Below, piece after piece: positions 38,417-48,100 of a stretch of 64,000 nucleotides of DNA. This stretch comes from Pseudomonas sp. DTU_2021_1001937_2_SI_NGA_ILE_001. Lineage in GTDB: Bacteria; Pseudomonadota; Gammaproteobacteria; Pseudomonadales; Pseudomonadaceae. The notes under the pieces are model-generated. The model saw only the letters and a list, made by a program, of their open reading frames with translations. It was not told where the DNA came from and made no database searches. Both the position numbers and the translations under genes were made by a program. The stretch covers positions 4,962,501 to 5,026,500 of the forward strand of contig NZ_CP135971.1 of the NCBI RefSeq assembly GCF_032463525.1. Direction: 5' to 3'. The first letter of the stretch is position 1, and every line of letters begins with the position of its first letter.

Positions 38417-38434
38417 GGGCCGCCTCAACGGCCC
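38417..38434. terminator. Hairpin between convergent globin and NmrA-family genes
   Basis: GGGCCG and CGGCCC form a 6-bp stem with loop CCTCAA, spanning the stop codon of the - strand reductase gene. No T-run follows on either strand, so terminator activity is uncertain. Confidence 0.35.
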
Positions 38435-39366
38435 ACGAGATTCTGCCTGGCCCACTGCTCGGCGGTGGTGACCGCAATCGCTTGCCGCTCGTTGAAGGTC
38501 TCAGCCTTGGACCAGGCCACGCCTCGACCTTGGGCGAACACGGCGCGGTACTTCTTGATGTGGTGAGTGGGGTCTTTGCGCAGCTCATCGAGCAGGTACG
38601 GAACCGTCCACACGTTACGCTCGAAGGGGCGCCCCAGTACGCGTTCGAGAATGTCGGCCACCTGCCCGTACGACACCGTATCGCCAGACAGGTAGATGAT
38701 CTGGTTACGAAAGTGCGGTTCGAAGAATACGATCTCGGCAGTCAGAGCCCCGATGTCATCCGGTGTGGTGAGCGTTACACGATTGTCGAGGCTGCCCAGC
38801 GCGTTCAGGGTGTGGTTATCGAAGTCGACCACCTCGAATACGGGCTCGAACATGAAGCTGGTGAACATGCCAGTCGAGATGATTACCCATTCGGTCTTGT
38901 CCTGGGCACGCAGCGCCTCGCGCACGTCGAGCTGGGCATCGAACAGATCCTGAGGGCTACCGCGCCCGATGACCTCGAAATCGACGCCGAACTGCCAGGG
39001 GAAGTAGCGTTTCACCCCCGACTTCAACGCGGCGGTAGCCAGCTTCATGGGGGTTTCCCGACCCGCGACCATGCCGGCGCAGCCAATCACAGTGTCGAAA
39101 TGGGCGAACACCTCGGCCAACTGGTCGATCGAGTCATTCACCAGGTCGGCGGCAACCATCTGGATGCCCAGACCGCGCAGCTCATCGATCTCCGACTTCT
39201 TTCCCGGTTCCTGGGTATTGATGGTCGAGTCCCTGAGCAGCACGCTGATGGTCGAACCCGGCACACGCCTGGCCACCCGCGCAAGGTTGCGCAAAACCGG
39301 AAGGCCCAGTTCGCCCGCGCCCAGCACGAGGATCGATTGGGGAGCCGGTTGAGTCACTGCGGTCAT
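38425..39366 (-). CDS. NmrA-like NAD(P)-binding family protein (isoflavone/aromatic reductase-like)
   Basis: The 313-residue protein has the Rossmann glycine motif at the start (ILVLGAGELGLPVLRNLAR) and the layout of NmrA/isoflavone-reductase-like short-chain dehydrogenases, including KRYFPWQFGVDFE. Such proteins act as NADPH-dependent reductases or NADP sensors. I chose ATG 39366, with AGGAGA upstream, over ATG 39441. It is divergent from an HxlR-type regulator gene 97 bases away, suggesting local control. The substrate is unknown. Confidence 0.82.
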   Translation of the reverse strand: MTAVTQPAPQSILVLGAGELGLPVLRNLARVARRVPGSTISVLLRDSTINTQEPGKKSEIDELRGLGIQMVAADLVNDSIDQLAEVFAHFDTVIGCAGMVAGRETPMKLATAALKSGVKRYFPWQFGVDFEVIGRGSPQDLFDAQLDVREALRAQDKTEWVIISTGMFTSFMFEPVFEVVDFDNHTLNALGSLDNRVTLTTPDDIGALTAEIVFFEPHFRNQIIYLSGDTVSYGQVADILERVLGRPFERNVWTVPYLLDELRKDPTHHIKKYRAVFAQGRGVAWSKAETFNERQAIAVTTAEQWARQNLVGR

Positions 39367-39463
39367 GATTTCTCCTGGAATATCGTTGCCTGTAGGATGC
39401 GCGAATGCTGGCACGATCAGGCCGCACCGATAAGAAGGCACACGGGTGATACCAGGGGGAGCA

Positions 39464-39910
39464 ATGACCGATCAGGAAACGCTCAGGCAGGCAGAGCTCA
39501 TCTGCCAGACGCTGAGGGAAGATGATGACGGTGTCAGGCGCGAAGTCCTCACCCATGCCGGCAGCCGCTGGGCGTTGGGTATCCTGCATGCCTTGGGCGT
39601 GTACGGAACCATGCGTCATGCCGAGATCAAGCGGCAGATGGCGGGCGTGACGCAGCGCATGCTCACCAAGACCCTGCGTGACATGGAGCGTGACGGCCTG
39701 GTGTCACGCCAGGAGTTCGACGAGGTCCCGCCGCGTGTCGAGTACGCCTTGACCCCCTTGGGTCATGGGTTGCTGGTGCGCATGTCGCCGGTGTGGACCT
39801 GGGTGGTGGAAAACGTCGAGCAGATCCGCATGGCGAGGCGCCACTTCGACAGCCAGGAGGTGCGTAAACCGGCCTGGCAGACGCCCGTGCCGATGTCAGG
39901 GGATGACTAG
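39464..39910 (+). CDS. HxlR-family transcriptional regulator
   Basis: The 148-residue winged-helix regulator has the HxlR core: GSRWALGILHALGVYGTMRHAEIKRQMAGVTQRMLTKTLRDMERDGLV (about residues 30-80, with the recognition helix) and the wing RVEYALTPLG. It starts at ATG 39464 after AGGGGGAG. HxlR proteins often control an adjacent redox enzyme gene, here the divergent NmrA-like gene. Most have a redox-sensing Cys near the N-terminus; the only early Cys here is at about residue 12 (LICQTL). Confidence 0.83.
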   Translation: MTDQETLRQAELICQTLREDDDGVRREVLTHAGSRWALGILHALGVYGTMRHAEIKRQMAGVTQRMLTKTLRDMERDGLVSRQEFDEVPPRVEYALTPLGHGLLVRMSPVWTWVVENVEQIRMARRHFDSQEVRKPAWQTPVPMSGDD

Positions 39911-39981
39911 GCGATCCGGAGCGAGCTGACGGGCAACAGCGCCTGTTCGATCAAGGCCTCATTGCGAATCAGGTCGCTCCG

Positions 39982-40014
39982 ACGGGGCGGCAAGCTTGCC
40001 CGCCGCCCCGTTTT
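39982..40014 (+). terminator. Strong terminator between hxlR-type gene and gcd
   Basis: ACGGGGCGGC and GCCGCCCCGT form a perfect 10-bp stem with a 10-base loop, running into TTTTC on the + strand. The two genes are convergent; the T-run serves the + strand gene. Confidence 0.8.
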
Positions 40015-40038
40015 CGAGGGCGGCGGGGAATGGGGTGA

Positions 40039-42441
40039 TTACTTCGGCAGCTTGAACGCCAGCACGTAATCACCCTGGCGGGTGCCCAGCGAGCCGTGGC
40101 CGCCGGCCATGACCAGCACGTACTGCTGACCATCCTTGCCGGTGTAGGTCATCGGCGTGGTCTGCGCGCCGGCGGGCAGGCGACCTTCCCAGAGCTGCTT
40201 GCCGTTGCGCAGGTCGTAGGCGCGCAGGTACTGGTCCAGGGTGCCGCTGAGGAAACCCAGGCCACTGGCGGTGGTGATGGTGCCACCCAGGCTGGGCACG
40301 CCCATGGTCAGCGGAATCGGTACCGGCGAGCTGTCACGCACGGTGCCGTTCTTGTGCTTCCACAGCACCTTGTGGGTGGTCAGGTCCACTGCTGCCACAT
40401 AGCCCCAGGCCGGTGCCTGGCAAGGCAGGCCCATCGGCGACAGCAGCGCTTCGAGAATCACCCCGTAAGGCGCGCCCTTGTTCGGCTGTACGCCCTCGGT
40501 CTCGCTCTTGCGTCCCGGCCCGGCAGCCACCTCGGCGGCAGGCACCAGCTTGGAGCGGAAGGCCATGTAGCTGGGGTTGACGAAGGCGATCTGGCGCACC
40601 GGGTCGACCGAAATACCTCCCCAGTCGAAGACCCCGAAGTTGCCAGGGTAGACGATGCTGCCCTGCAGCGAAGGCGGGGTGAACGGGCCTTCATAGCGCA
40701 GCGACTTGAAGTCGATACGGCACAGCGCCTGGTCGAATGGCGTTACACCCCACATGTCGCGCTCGCGCAGATCCGGTGGCATGAAGTTCAGCTCCGATTT
40801 GGGCTGGGTCGGCGAGGTGCGATCGCCCTCGACTGCGCCTTGCGGCACCGGCACTTCGTGGATCGGCACGATGGGCTGGCCGGTCAACCGGTCCAGCACG
40901 TAGATGCTGCCCTGCTTGGTCGAGGCCAGCACCGCCGGCTTGAGGCCGTCGGCGGTCTTCAGGTCCATCAGCGTCGGCTGCCCACCGACGTCCATGTCCC
41001 ACAGGTCGTGGTGAGTGAACTGGTAGTTCCAGCGCACCTTGCCGGTGGCGATGTCCAGGGCCACCAGGCCGGCGCTGTACTTCTCCGACGCTTCGGTGCG
41101 GTTGCCGCCCCACTGGTCAGGCATCTGGTTGCCCATGGGCAGGTAGACCAGCCCCAGCTTCTCGTCGACGCTGAACATCGACCACATGTTGGGCGAGTTG
41201 CGCGTATAGGTTTCACCCGGTGCGATCGGCTCGGTCTTCTCCGGGTTGCCGCTGTCCCAGTTCCACACCAGTTGGCCGGTGCGCACGTCGTAGGCGCGGA
41301 TCACGCCAGAGGGCTCGTCGGTGGAGACGTTGTCGGTCACGTGACCGCCGATGATCACCAGGTCGCGGGTCACGGCCGGTGGCGACGTGGAGTAGTAGCC
41401 ACCCGGTGCGAAGCTGCCAATGTTAGTGGTCAGGTCGACCGCACCCTGGTTGCCGAAGTCGCTGCATGGCTTGCCGGTGTCGGCATCCAAGGCGATCAGG
41501 CGGGTGTCGGCGGTGGGCAGGAAAATGCGCTTGCTGCAGGCGGCGGGCGATGCCACCGGCTGTGCACCCGACGCGGATTCGGTCGCATACGCCGCCTGAT
41601 CATGGTAGGCCACGCCACGGCAGGTCATGTGGGCCCAGCCCTTGAAGTCCTTGGCGCTCTGGGTGCTGATTTTCGGATCGTAGCGCCAGATTTCCTTGCC
41701 GCTGTCCGGGTCCAGGGCGATGACCTGGCTGTGTGGCGTGCACACGTAGAGCATGCCGTTGACCTTCAGCGGCGTGTTCTCTGCGGTGGTTTCGCCGGGG
41801 TCGCCAGGGCCGGGGATGTCACCGGTGCGGAAGGTCCAGGCCGGTTCCAGCTTGTGCACGTTGTCCGGGGTGATCTGCGTCAGCGGCGAATAACGGTCAC
41901 CGAAGGCGGTGCGACCGTAGGACTGCCAGTCACCGTCCGGCATGGCCGGGGCGCTGCTGGTCGTGCCGGCGGTTTCGCGGTCCAGCTGGCCCTCGATACG
42001 GCCCGGATGGGTGAACTGGCTGGCCAGCGCCACCAGGCCGGCGAGCAGCACGGCGAGGGTCAGGCCGCCGCTGTGCAGCGGCGCAGGCGTACCGGCAAGC
42101 AGCGGGCGACGTACCCAGGGCAGCAGCATGACCAGGCCCAGCACGAACCACAGTGCCAGGCGTGGCACCAGTTGCCACCAGTCCAGGCCGACTTCCCAGA
42201 GCGACCACAGGGTGCTGGCGAACAGGAACAGCGCATACATCCCCAGGGCGGCACGGTGCCCTTTGAACAGCAGCAGGGCGGTCAGCGCCAGGGCGATCCC
42301 CGACACCAGGTAATAGGGCGAACCGCCCAATTGCAGCAGTTTTAGCCCAAGGCCCAGCAGCACCAGGCCCATCAGCAGCAGTAGCGCTGCAAGCAGGGTC
42401 GGTAGCAGGGGGCGTCGGCGAACAGCACCTTCAGTGCCCAT
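40039..42441 (-). CDS. gcd: Gcd, membrane-bound PQQ-dependent glucose dehydrogenase
   Basis: The 800-residue quinoprotein oxidises glucose to gluconate in the periplasm, feeding electrons to ubiquinone. Five N-terminal membrane helices (residues 10-140) precede a PQQ-binding beta-propeller with repeats such as LYVCTPHSQVIALDPDSGKEIW, GGHVTDN and THHDLWDMDVGGQP, and the ending GQQYVLVMAGGHGS. I chose ATG 42441, with GGAG 9 bases upstream, over ATG 42456, which has no ribosome site. Gluconate production is the normal peripheral glucose route in this genus. Confidence 0.94.
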   Translation of the reverse strand: MGTEGAVRRRPLLPTLLAALLLLMGLVLLGLGLKLLQLGGSPYYLVSGIALALTALLLFKGHRAALGMYALFLFASTLWSLWEVGLDWWQLVPRLALWFVLGLVMLLPWVRRPLLAGTPAPLHSGGLTLAVLLAGLVALASQFTHPGRIEGQLDRETAGTTSSAPAMPDGDWQSYGRTAFGDRYSPLTQITPDNVHKLEPAWTFRTGDIPGPGDPGETTAENTPLKVNGMLYVCTPHSQVIALDPDSGKEIWRYDPKISTQSAKDFKGWAHMTCRGVAYHDQAAYATESASGAQPVASPAACSKRIFLPTADTRLIALDADTGKPCSDFGNQGAVDLTTNIGSFAPGGYYSTSPPAVTRDLVIIGGHVTDNVSTDEPSGVIRAYDVRTGQLVWNWDSGNPEKTEPIAPGETYTRNSPNMWSMFSVDEKLGLVYLPMGNQMPDQWGGNRTEASEKYSAGLVALDIATGKVRWNYQFTHHDLWDMDVGGQPTLMDLKTADGLKPAVLASTKQGSIYVLDRLTGQPIVPIHEVPVPQGAVEGDRTSPTQPKSELNFMPPDLRERDMWGVTPFDQALCRIDFKSLRYEGPFTPPSLQGSIVYPGNFGVFDWGGISVDPVRQIAFVNPSYMAFRSKLVPAAEVAAGPGRKSETEGVQPNKGAPYGVILEALLSPMGLPCQAPAWGYVAAVDLTTHKVLWKHKNGTVRDSSPVPIPLTMGVPSLGGTITTASGLGFLSGTLDQYLRAYDLRNGKQLWEGRLPAGAQTTPMTYTGKDGQQYVLVMAGGHGSLGTRQGDYVLAFKLPK

Positions 42442-42806
42442 AGTGCGAATCTCCATGAAGGTTAGTGAATAGCGCCTTGTTCATCGTTATTAGAGCTCAG
42501 GCGTCTTCCCTTGCGGCTCCGGGGAACCGGGCTTTCACGCCACGGCCCAGGCAGGCGGGACAAGGGGCGGCAGGCCTTCGGGCGTCCGATGGATGCGGCC
42601 TGCACACAGAGCAGACGTCACAGGTAACAAAACGTTTCCTCGACATGGCGAAACAGGACCGATGACCGCCTTGTTGACCACCGGTCGCCGCTTGGAAGGC
42701 ATCGGCGCCTACACTCGCGTGAAGCGTGGCCGGGGACAGGCTCTTCCCGCTGCGCGCCGGCTCGGCTAAGGTGCGCTCCTTTTCCGGCGCTCATTCAAGG
42801 TGCGAG
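42442..42806. other. Gap between gcd and the VF530 gene
   Basis: About 365 bases without a supported gene, holding the gcd promoter region and the 5' region of the VF530 gene. A 66-codon + strand frame at 42465 lacks a ribosome site and is probably chance. I see no strong hairpin or known operator. Confidence 0.5.
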
Positions 42807-43034
42807 ATGACTACCCCCTCCAAAGACCCGCTGCATGGCGTGACCCTGCAACGCATCCTCGAAGTCCTGGTAGAGCACTACCAGTGGACCGGGCTGGCCG
42901 AGCGCATCGATATCCGCTGCTTCAAGAGCGATCCGAGCATCAAGTCGAGCCTGACCTTCCTGCGCAAGACACCTTGGGCACGGGAAAAGGTCGAAGCCCT
43001 GTATATCCGTTTGCAGCGGGGTGCCTCGCGTTGA
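42807..43034 (+). CDS. VF530-family (DUF2132) small DNA-binding-like protein
   Basis: The 75-residue protein from ATG 42807 (a longer frame starts at 42726 in non-coding sequence) matches the VF530 family. Its pattern is [58 protein letters not shown]. The family fold is helical and thought to bind DNA. It is soluble, with no signal peptide. It precedes a membrane protein gene on the same strand by 30 bases; a functional link is unproven. Confidence 0.85.
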   Translation: MTTPSKDPLHGVTLQRILEVLVEHYQWTGLAERIDIRCFKSDPSIKSSLTFLRKTPWAREKVEALYIRLQRGASR

Positions 43035-43064
43035 GGGCGCTGCCCCAGACGCTGAGGACACGCA

Positions 43065-43720
43065 ATGCACAATGAACAGCGGCCGCTCGGCCTGCTACGC
43101 AGACGTTGCCTGTTGCTGGCGGCGGTCATGGGTTGGTCTGGCCTGGCGATTCAGCAGTACCTGATCTTCATCTCCCGTTGGGACGACCAGGCCAGCCTGC
43201 TGGGCGGGCTGGTGAAGTTCTTCAGCTTCTTCACGGTATTGAGCAACACTCTGGTGGCGGTGGCGCTGACCTGTGCGCTCAGCGCACACGCGGCAGCGCC
43301 GGGCACCGTTTCTTCCGTAACCCGACGGTTTGTGGTGGCATCACGGCGAGCATTGCCCTGGTGAGCATTGCCTACAACCTGTTGTTGCGCCACCTCTGGC
43401 AGCCCGAAGGCTGGCAGTGGCTGGCCGACGAACTGCTGCATGACATCATGCCAGCGGTGTTCATCGTCTACTGGTGTGTCTGCGTGCCCAAGGCGTACCT
43501 GGGCGCTCGCCATGTGCTGGCGTGGATGCTCTATCCGCTGGTGTACTTCGGCTATGTGCTGATACGCGGCAGCCTGCTGGGCGACTACGTGTATCCCTTC
43601 ATCGACATCGGCAGCATTGGCGTGGCCCAGGCCTTGGTCAACGCCAGCGGTGTGCTGGCCGGCTTCGTGGGCATCGCCTTGCTGTTGCTGGCAGCCGACC
43701 GCCTGCTGAAAAGGCCCTGA
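43065..43720 (+). pseudogene. Pr6Pr-family membrane protein, frameshifted
   Basis: Two overlapping frames together give one multi-span protein of about 218 residues. The 5' part (43065 onward, MHNEQRPLGLLRRRCLLLAAVMGWSG) and the 3' part (ending LAADRLLKRP) meet near 43296-43310. One base appears missing relative to a continuous frame: ..SAHAAAPG then HRFFRNPTVCGG. Membrane helices are visible in both parts (KFFSFFTVLSNTLVAVALTC; IGIALLLL-type end). This is the Pr6Pr membrane family, of unknown function. It may be a true inactivating indel or a sequencing error. Confidence 0.75.
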
Positions 43721-43741
43721 CCCACAGGCGTACCTGCGCGA

Positions 43742-44512
43742 TCAGGCGGCAGGCTCTTCTTCCTGGCGCCAGTAGCCGGCAGCCTTGACGAATTCGTCGT
43801 CCAGGCCTCGCTCGTCGAGCAGTACGCGGCGTGCCTGGCGCGACAGTGTCGCTTCGGTAGCCACCCACGCGTACAGCTTGCCCGCCGGAATCTCGACCTG
43901 GCGAATGGCGTCCAGCAGGTCCTGTTCGCCCCGCACCACCCAAGTGATCGCGACCTCGGCCTGGCTGGCCAGCGCCTGGCGTTCGTTCAGATTCGCCACT
44001 TCGACAAGCACCTTCGCGGTGCGGCCTGCCGGCAGCTCTTCCAGGCGCCTTGCGATGGCCGGCAGTGCCGTTTCGTCGCCGATCAGCAGGTAGCTGTCGA
44101 AGATGTCCGGTACCACCATGGAGCCGCGCGGGCCGGCAATGTACAGGACCTGGCCAGGGGCGGCCTGAGCGGCCCAGGTGGCGGCAGGACCATCGCCGTG
44201 CAGGACGAAGTCGATGTCCAGTTCCTGGCTCTGCGGGTCGTAGCGGCGCGGCGTGTAGTCGCGCATGGCCGGGCGTGGCCCTTCGTTGCTGCTGCCCAGT
44301 TGCAGCGTGTCCAACGCGGCCTGTTCCTCCGCGTTGCGCGGGAACAGCAGCTTGACGTGGTCGTCGGCGCCCAGACTGATGAACCCGGCCAGCTCCGGGC
44401 CGTGCAGGGTGATGCGGCGCATCAGCGGGGTGAGGTCGGTGACGCGCAGCACTTCGAGCTTGCGGCGCTTGATTTCATGCATGACGCGATGGATCGATTC
44501 GGCTGAGTTCAT
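43742..44512 (-). CDS. Siderophore-interacting FAD reductase (ViuB/YqjH type)
   Basis: The 256-residue protein is a siderophore-interacting flavoprotein: an FAD-binding barrel with MRDYTPRRYD and an NAD(P)H-binding SIP domain (about 115-240) with LLIGDETALPAIARRLE. These enzymes reduce ferric siderophores to release iron. It follows a PadR-type regulator gene with a 4-base overlap (ATGA), as in the E. coli yqjH/yqjI pair but in one operon rather than divergent. Regulation by that regulator is likely. Confidence 0.9.
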   Translation of the reverse strand: MNSAESIHRVMHEIKRRKLEVLRVTDLTPLMRRITLHGPELAGFISLGADDHVKLLFPRNAEEQAALDTLQLGSSNEGPRPAMRDYTPRRYDPQSQELDIDFVLHGDGPAATWAAQAAPGQVLYIAGPRGSMVVPDIFDSYLLIGDETALPAIARRLEELPAGRTAKVLVEVANLNERQALASQAEVAITWVVRGEQDLLDAIRQVEIPAGKLYAWVATEATLSRQARRVLLDERGLDDEFVKAAGYWRQEEEPAA

Positions 44513-45060
44513 GGCGAATTCTCCGCAGAGGAAAGGGGACCGCCGGCAATCGCCTTGGCGGTTTCATTGAGCAGGTCGCGCACGCGGATGATCTCTTCAG
44601 GCGTCCAGCGCCCGTGGTGCATCTGCAGCGCATGGCGAACGTTGTGCACGGCCTCGTGAATTTCTGCAGGCCGGTCATGGCCACGCAGGGCACGCTTGCT
44701 GACTTCGATGCGCAGCCGCACGTTTTCCATGGCCACACGTTGCTCGGCCAGCCACGCGCGCCCGGTGTCGGTCAGCGTGTAGCAGCGCTTGCCGGCGTCG
44801 GTATCTCCGTGGATCAGCTGGCTTTCTTCGAGAAAGGTCAGGGTCGGGTAGATCACCCCGGGGCTGGGACTGTACTGGCCGTCGAAGAGGGTTTCGATCT
44901 GGCGGATCAGGTCATAGCCATGGCAGGGCTGGGCGGCGATCAGGTCGAGCAGCAGCAGTTTGAGGTCGCCCGGTGCGAACACCCGTGGGCCGCGGCCGCC
45001 CCGCTCGCGGCCACCGCGTTTGTCCGCAGCTGGCCAGGCAGGGGGAAACTCTTCAGCCAT
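44509..45060 (-). CDS. PadR-family regulator (YqjI-like, lacking the His-rich tail)
   Basis: The 183-residue regulator has the PadR winged helix (FAPGDLKLLLLDLIAAQPCHGYDLIRQIE..SPSPGVIYPTLTFLEESQLI, about residues 28-80) and a helical C-terminal domain. E. coli YqjI represses its siderophore reductase in response to Ni/Fe through an N-terminal His/Cys-rich segment. Here the N-terminus (about 30 residues) is Arg/Gly-rich and has no His cluster. A perfect palindrome lies at 45096-45105, 36 bases upstream. Confidence 0.88.
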   Translation of the reverse strand: MAEEFPPAWPAADKRGGRERGGRGPRVFAPGDLKLLLLDLIAAQPCHGYDLIRQIETLFDGQYSPSPGVIYPTLTFLEESQLIHGDTDAGKRCYTLTDTGRAWLAEQRVAMENVRLRIEVSKRALRGHDRPAEIHEAVHNVRHALQMHHGRWTPEEIIRVRDLLNETAKAIAGGPLSSAENSP

Positions 45061-45083
45061 CTCGTGTGCTCCGTGTTACGTTT

Positions 45084-45105
45084 AGATATACCTTAAGATA
45101 TATCT
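45084..45105. promoter_or_regulatory. Palindromic operator upstream of the PadR/SIP operon
   Basis: AGATATA (45084-45090) and TATATCT (45099-45105) face each other across 8 bases, and AGATATATCT (45096-45105) is itself a perfect palindrome. The AT-rich dyad stands out from the GC-rich background and lies where a PadR repressor would autoregulate. Confidence 0.65.
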
Positions 45106-45157
45106 TTACGAATTCGCAAGCACTTTATCGAGACTCATTCGCATTTTTATTGGGGCC

Positions 45158-48100
45158 TCAGCGCAGGGCGGCGCTGAGTACGCCATCCTTTACCGGCGGC
45201 GCGCTCGGTTTGCCGCACATGGCCTGGCCGTGTTCTTCGAGGTACGGGGTGAGGAAGGGCGCCATGCCCTTGAGCACCTGCACCGGCAGGGCCGAGGTGA
45301 ATCGGAAGCCTTCGGCGGCGCGGCCCGGCACATAGGCGGTGAGGGTGCCGAAGTGGTTGTCGCCCAGGTAGAACACGAAGGTGGCGGTGCGGTTGAGGGC
45401 CCGTGACTGCAACACATGACCGCCCGAGCCAAAGCTCTGGATGCGGTTATCACCGGTACCGGTCTTGCCGCCCATCACCACCGGCGTGCCATCGTGCAGC
45501 ACGAAGCTGCCCTGGATACGCCTGGCGGTGCCGCCATCAACCACTTCCGAGAGCGCCTCGCGCATGGCCCGCGCCACTTCGGGTTCCATGACGCGCTTGC
45601 CCAGTTGCGGGTTGCTGACCAGTTGGGCTTCGTAGGGTGTGCCCTCGGCGAAGTGCAGGTTGTCGATACGCACGGTCGGCAGGCGAATGCCGTCGTTCTG
45701 GATGATGCCGATCAGCTCGGCCAGCGCGGCCGGGCGATCGCCGGAACTGCCCAGCGCCGTAGCCAGGGAGGGCACCAGGTGGTCGAAGGGATAGCCCAGG
45801 CGCTGCCAGCGCTGTTCGATGTCGAGGAATGCCTCGACTTCCATCATGGTTCGAATGCGGCTGTCGCGGGCGCTCTTGTGCCGGCTCTTGAATAGCCAGC
45901 TGTACACCTCCTGGCGTTCGTAGGTACTGTCCGCCACGGCATCGCCGAACTGCGCCTGCGGGTGCTTCAGCAGGTAGCCCACCAGCCACAGGTCCAGGGG
46001 ATGGACACGCGCGATGTAGCCCTGGTCTGGCAGGTCGTAGGCGCCGGGGCCGTAGCTGCGATACATCTCGACCAGGCGCTTGTCGCTCACCTTGGCGCGT
46101 TCGCTGTCCGGCAGGTGGGCGCGGACGAAACTGTCGAAGGTGGCCTGGTCGGCGGCCGGCAGCAGGTAACGGTGCACCGCCGCCAGCCGCGAGGCCATGG
46201 GCCTTACCCCGTCGAGGAAGGTGTCCAGACGCTCCTGGCTGTTCTTATCCTTGTAGCGCTTCCAGAAGCGCAGCAGGAACACCCGGCCTTCACGGTCGGC
46301 GAACTGGCTCAGGTATTCCTGGCGGCGTGGGTCCTTGTCGTCCTTGAGCAGCTCGGCGCTGTTGCCCGGCGCCTGGTAGGTGCTGTAGCGCACCACGTCG
46401 CGCATCAGGCGCACGAATGGCAGGTTGATCGACTCGCGCAGCGATTCACGCAGGGTCGGCAGGCGGCCGTTGTCTTCGCGGCGGAAGTTGTTGAAGCGGT
46501 GCAGGCCGCCACCGGTGAAGAAGGCTTCGCCGGGGCTGGCCGAGTAGCGACGGTCCAGCGCCGCAGAGAGCATCTGCGACAGGTCGCGGTCTGGTGTGCG
46601 TACCAGGTAGTCCAGCGCCCAGCGGGTCAGCAGGTCGGGTTCCTCCACCGGCACCTTGCGCAGCTGCGCCACGCTCATGCCGGCGTAGCGCTGATGCAGC
46701 TCGGCGATGATTTCCAGGTAAGTGGTCAGTACGCGCAGCTTGGCGGTGGAGCCCAGTTCCAGCTTGCTGCCCTCGTTGATGTCGAACGGCTGGTCGGTGC
46801 TGTCGGTCTGGATCCTGACCCGAAAGCCATCCGCGCTGCGTTCGAACAGGGTGAAGCTGTAGCGCACCTCGCCGGTGCTCGCCGGGGTCAGCAGGCGGTC
46901 GCCGATCAGCCCCAGGCTGGCGGCGAATTTCGGGTTGGCCAGGTCGCGCAGGTACTGGGTGACCTTGTCCTGAAGCTCGCCATGCAGGGTGGTGCTGGCG
47001 GAAAGATCCAGGCGGTCGAGGTCGTACAGCGGCCGGTCGAGCATGTTCGACAGGCGTGTGCGCACCACGTTGATGCCCTTGTTGCCTTCCATGGGCTGCC
47101 AGGTCGGTTGCTGGTCCCAGTCGCGGTAAGTCACCTGGGCGGCCAGGGCGGCATCGGCCAGGCGGCGGTCGATGACACCGGCATCGGCCAGTACGCGAAT
47201 ATGGCTGTCGGTGAGTTCGGCCAGTTCAGCGCGTCCCTTGGCCAGATAGTACGAAGGGCGGCGTTGGGCGATCACCAGCGACAGCACTTCGCGCAGCGCC
47301 ACGGCTTTGGAGGCCAGCGCCTTGGTGGTATCGGCCGGGTCGCGCAGGCGCTGGTTGGTGGTCTCGAAGTCGGCGCCGAACCATACCCTCAGGCCTTCGG
47401 CCAGGCCGTGTACCTCGCCATGACCGGGCACGGCGGAAAGCGGCACGCTGTTGAGGTAATCGCGCACCACGTGCTGGCGGGCATCGAGGGTCTGTTCGCC
47501 CTGCTGATAGGCACGCACGCTGGCCGAGAACATCTGCCGCAGCTTTTCGCCGCCATTCAAGGTCAGGCCGTCGGGGGAGTGGCGATACTTCTCCAGCTGC
47601 GTGGCCAGCGTGCTGCCGCCGGCCGACTGGCCGGGCAGGGCCAGCAGCTTGGCGACCTGCGACCAGGCTGCCTTGACGAAGCGCGGCCAGTCCACGGCCG
47701 GGTTGGCCAAAGGTTGCTGCGGATCGAGCAGGTTGCGGTTCTCGATGAACAGCAGGCTGTGCACCACCAGCGGTGGGATGTCGTTGAAGCTCTGGTACAG
47801 CTGTTGCGGATAATCGAAGCGGTACAAGGGCTGTGCACGGCAGTCGGTGATGGTCAGGCCGGCCTGGATCTTCTCCTCGTAAGGCACGAAGAAACCGTGC
47901 TCGGTGTAGCGCATCAGCTCGGGAGAGAAGCGTGCCTGTGCGCTGATGAGGTAGTCGCGCTTGAGCAGGCGCTCCAGGAATCGGTCCATTGCCGAATAAC
48001 CCAGGCGCCTGTCGAAGGGACCGTCGCCGGGGTAGATTTTCTGGTCGGTGGGGCCTGGCTGCAGCGACCAGGTGAGCGTCGAAGCAAAGCGACTGATTTC

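Noticed and set aside
42465..42665. 66-codon frame upstream of the VF530 gene
   Set aside because: No ribosome site, low-complexity Arg/Gly composition; probably chance.
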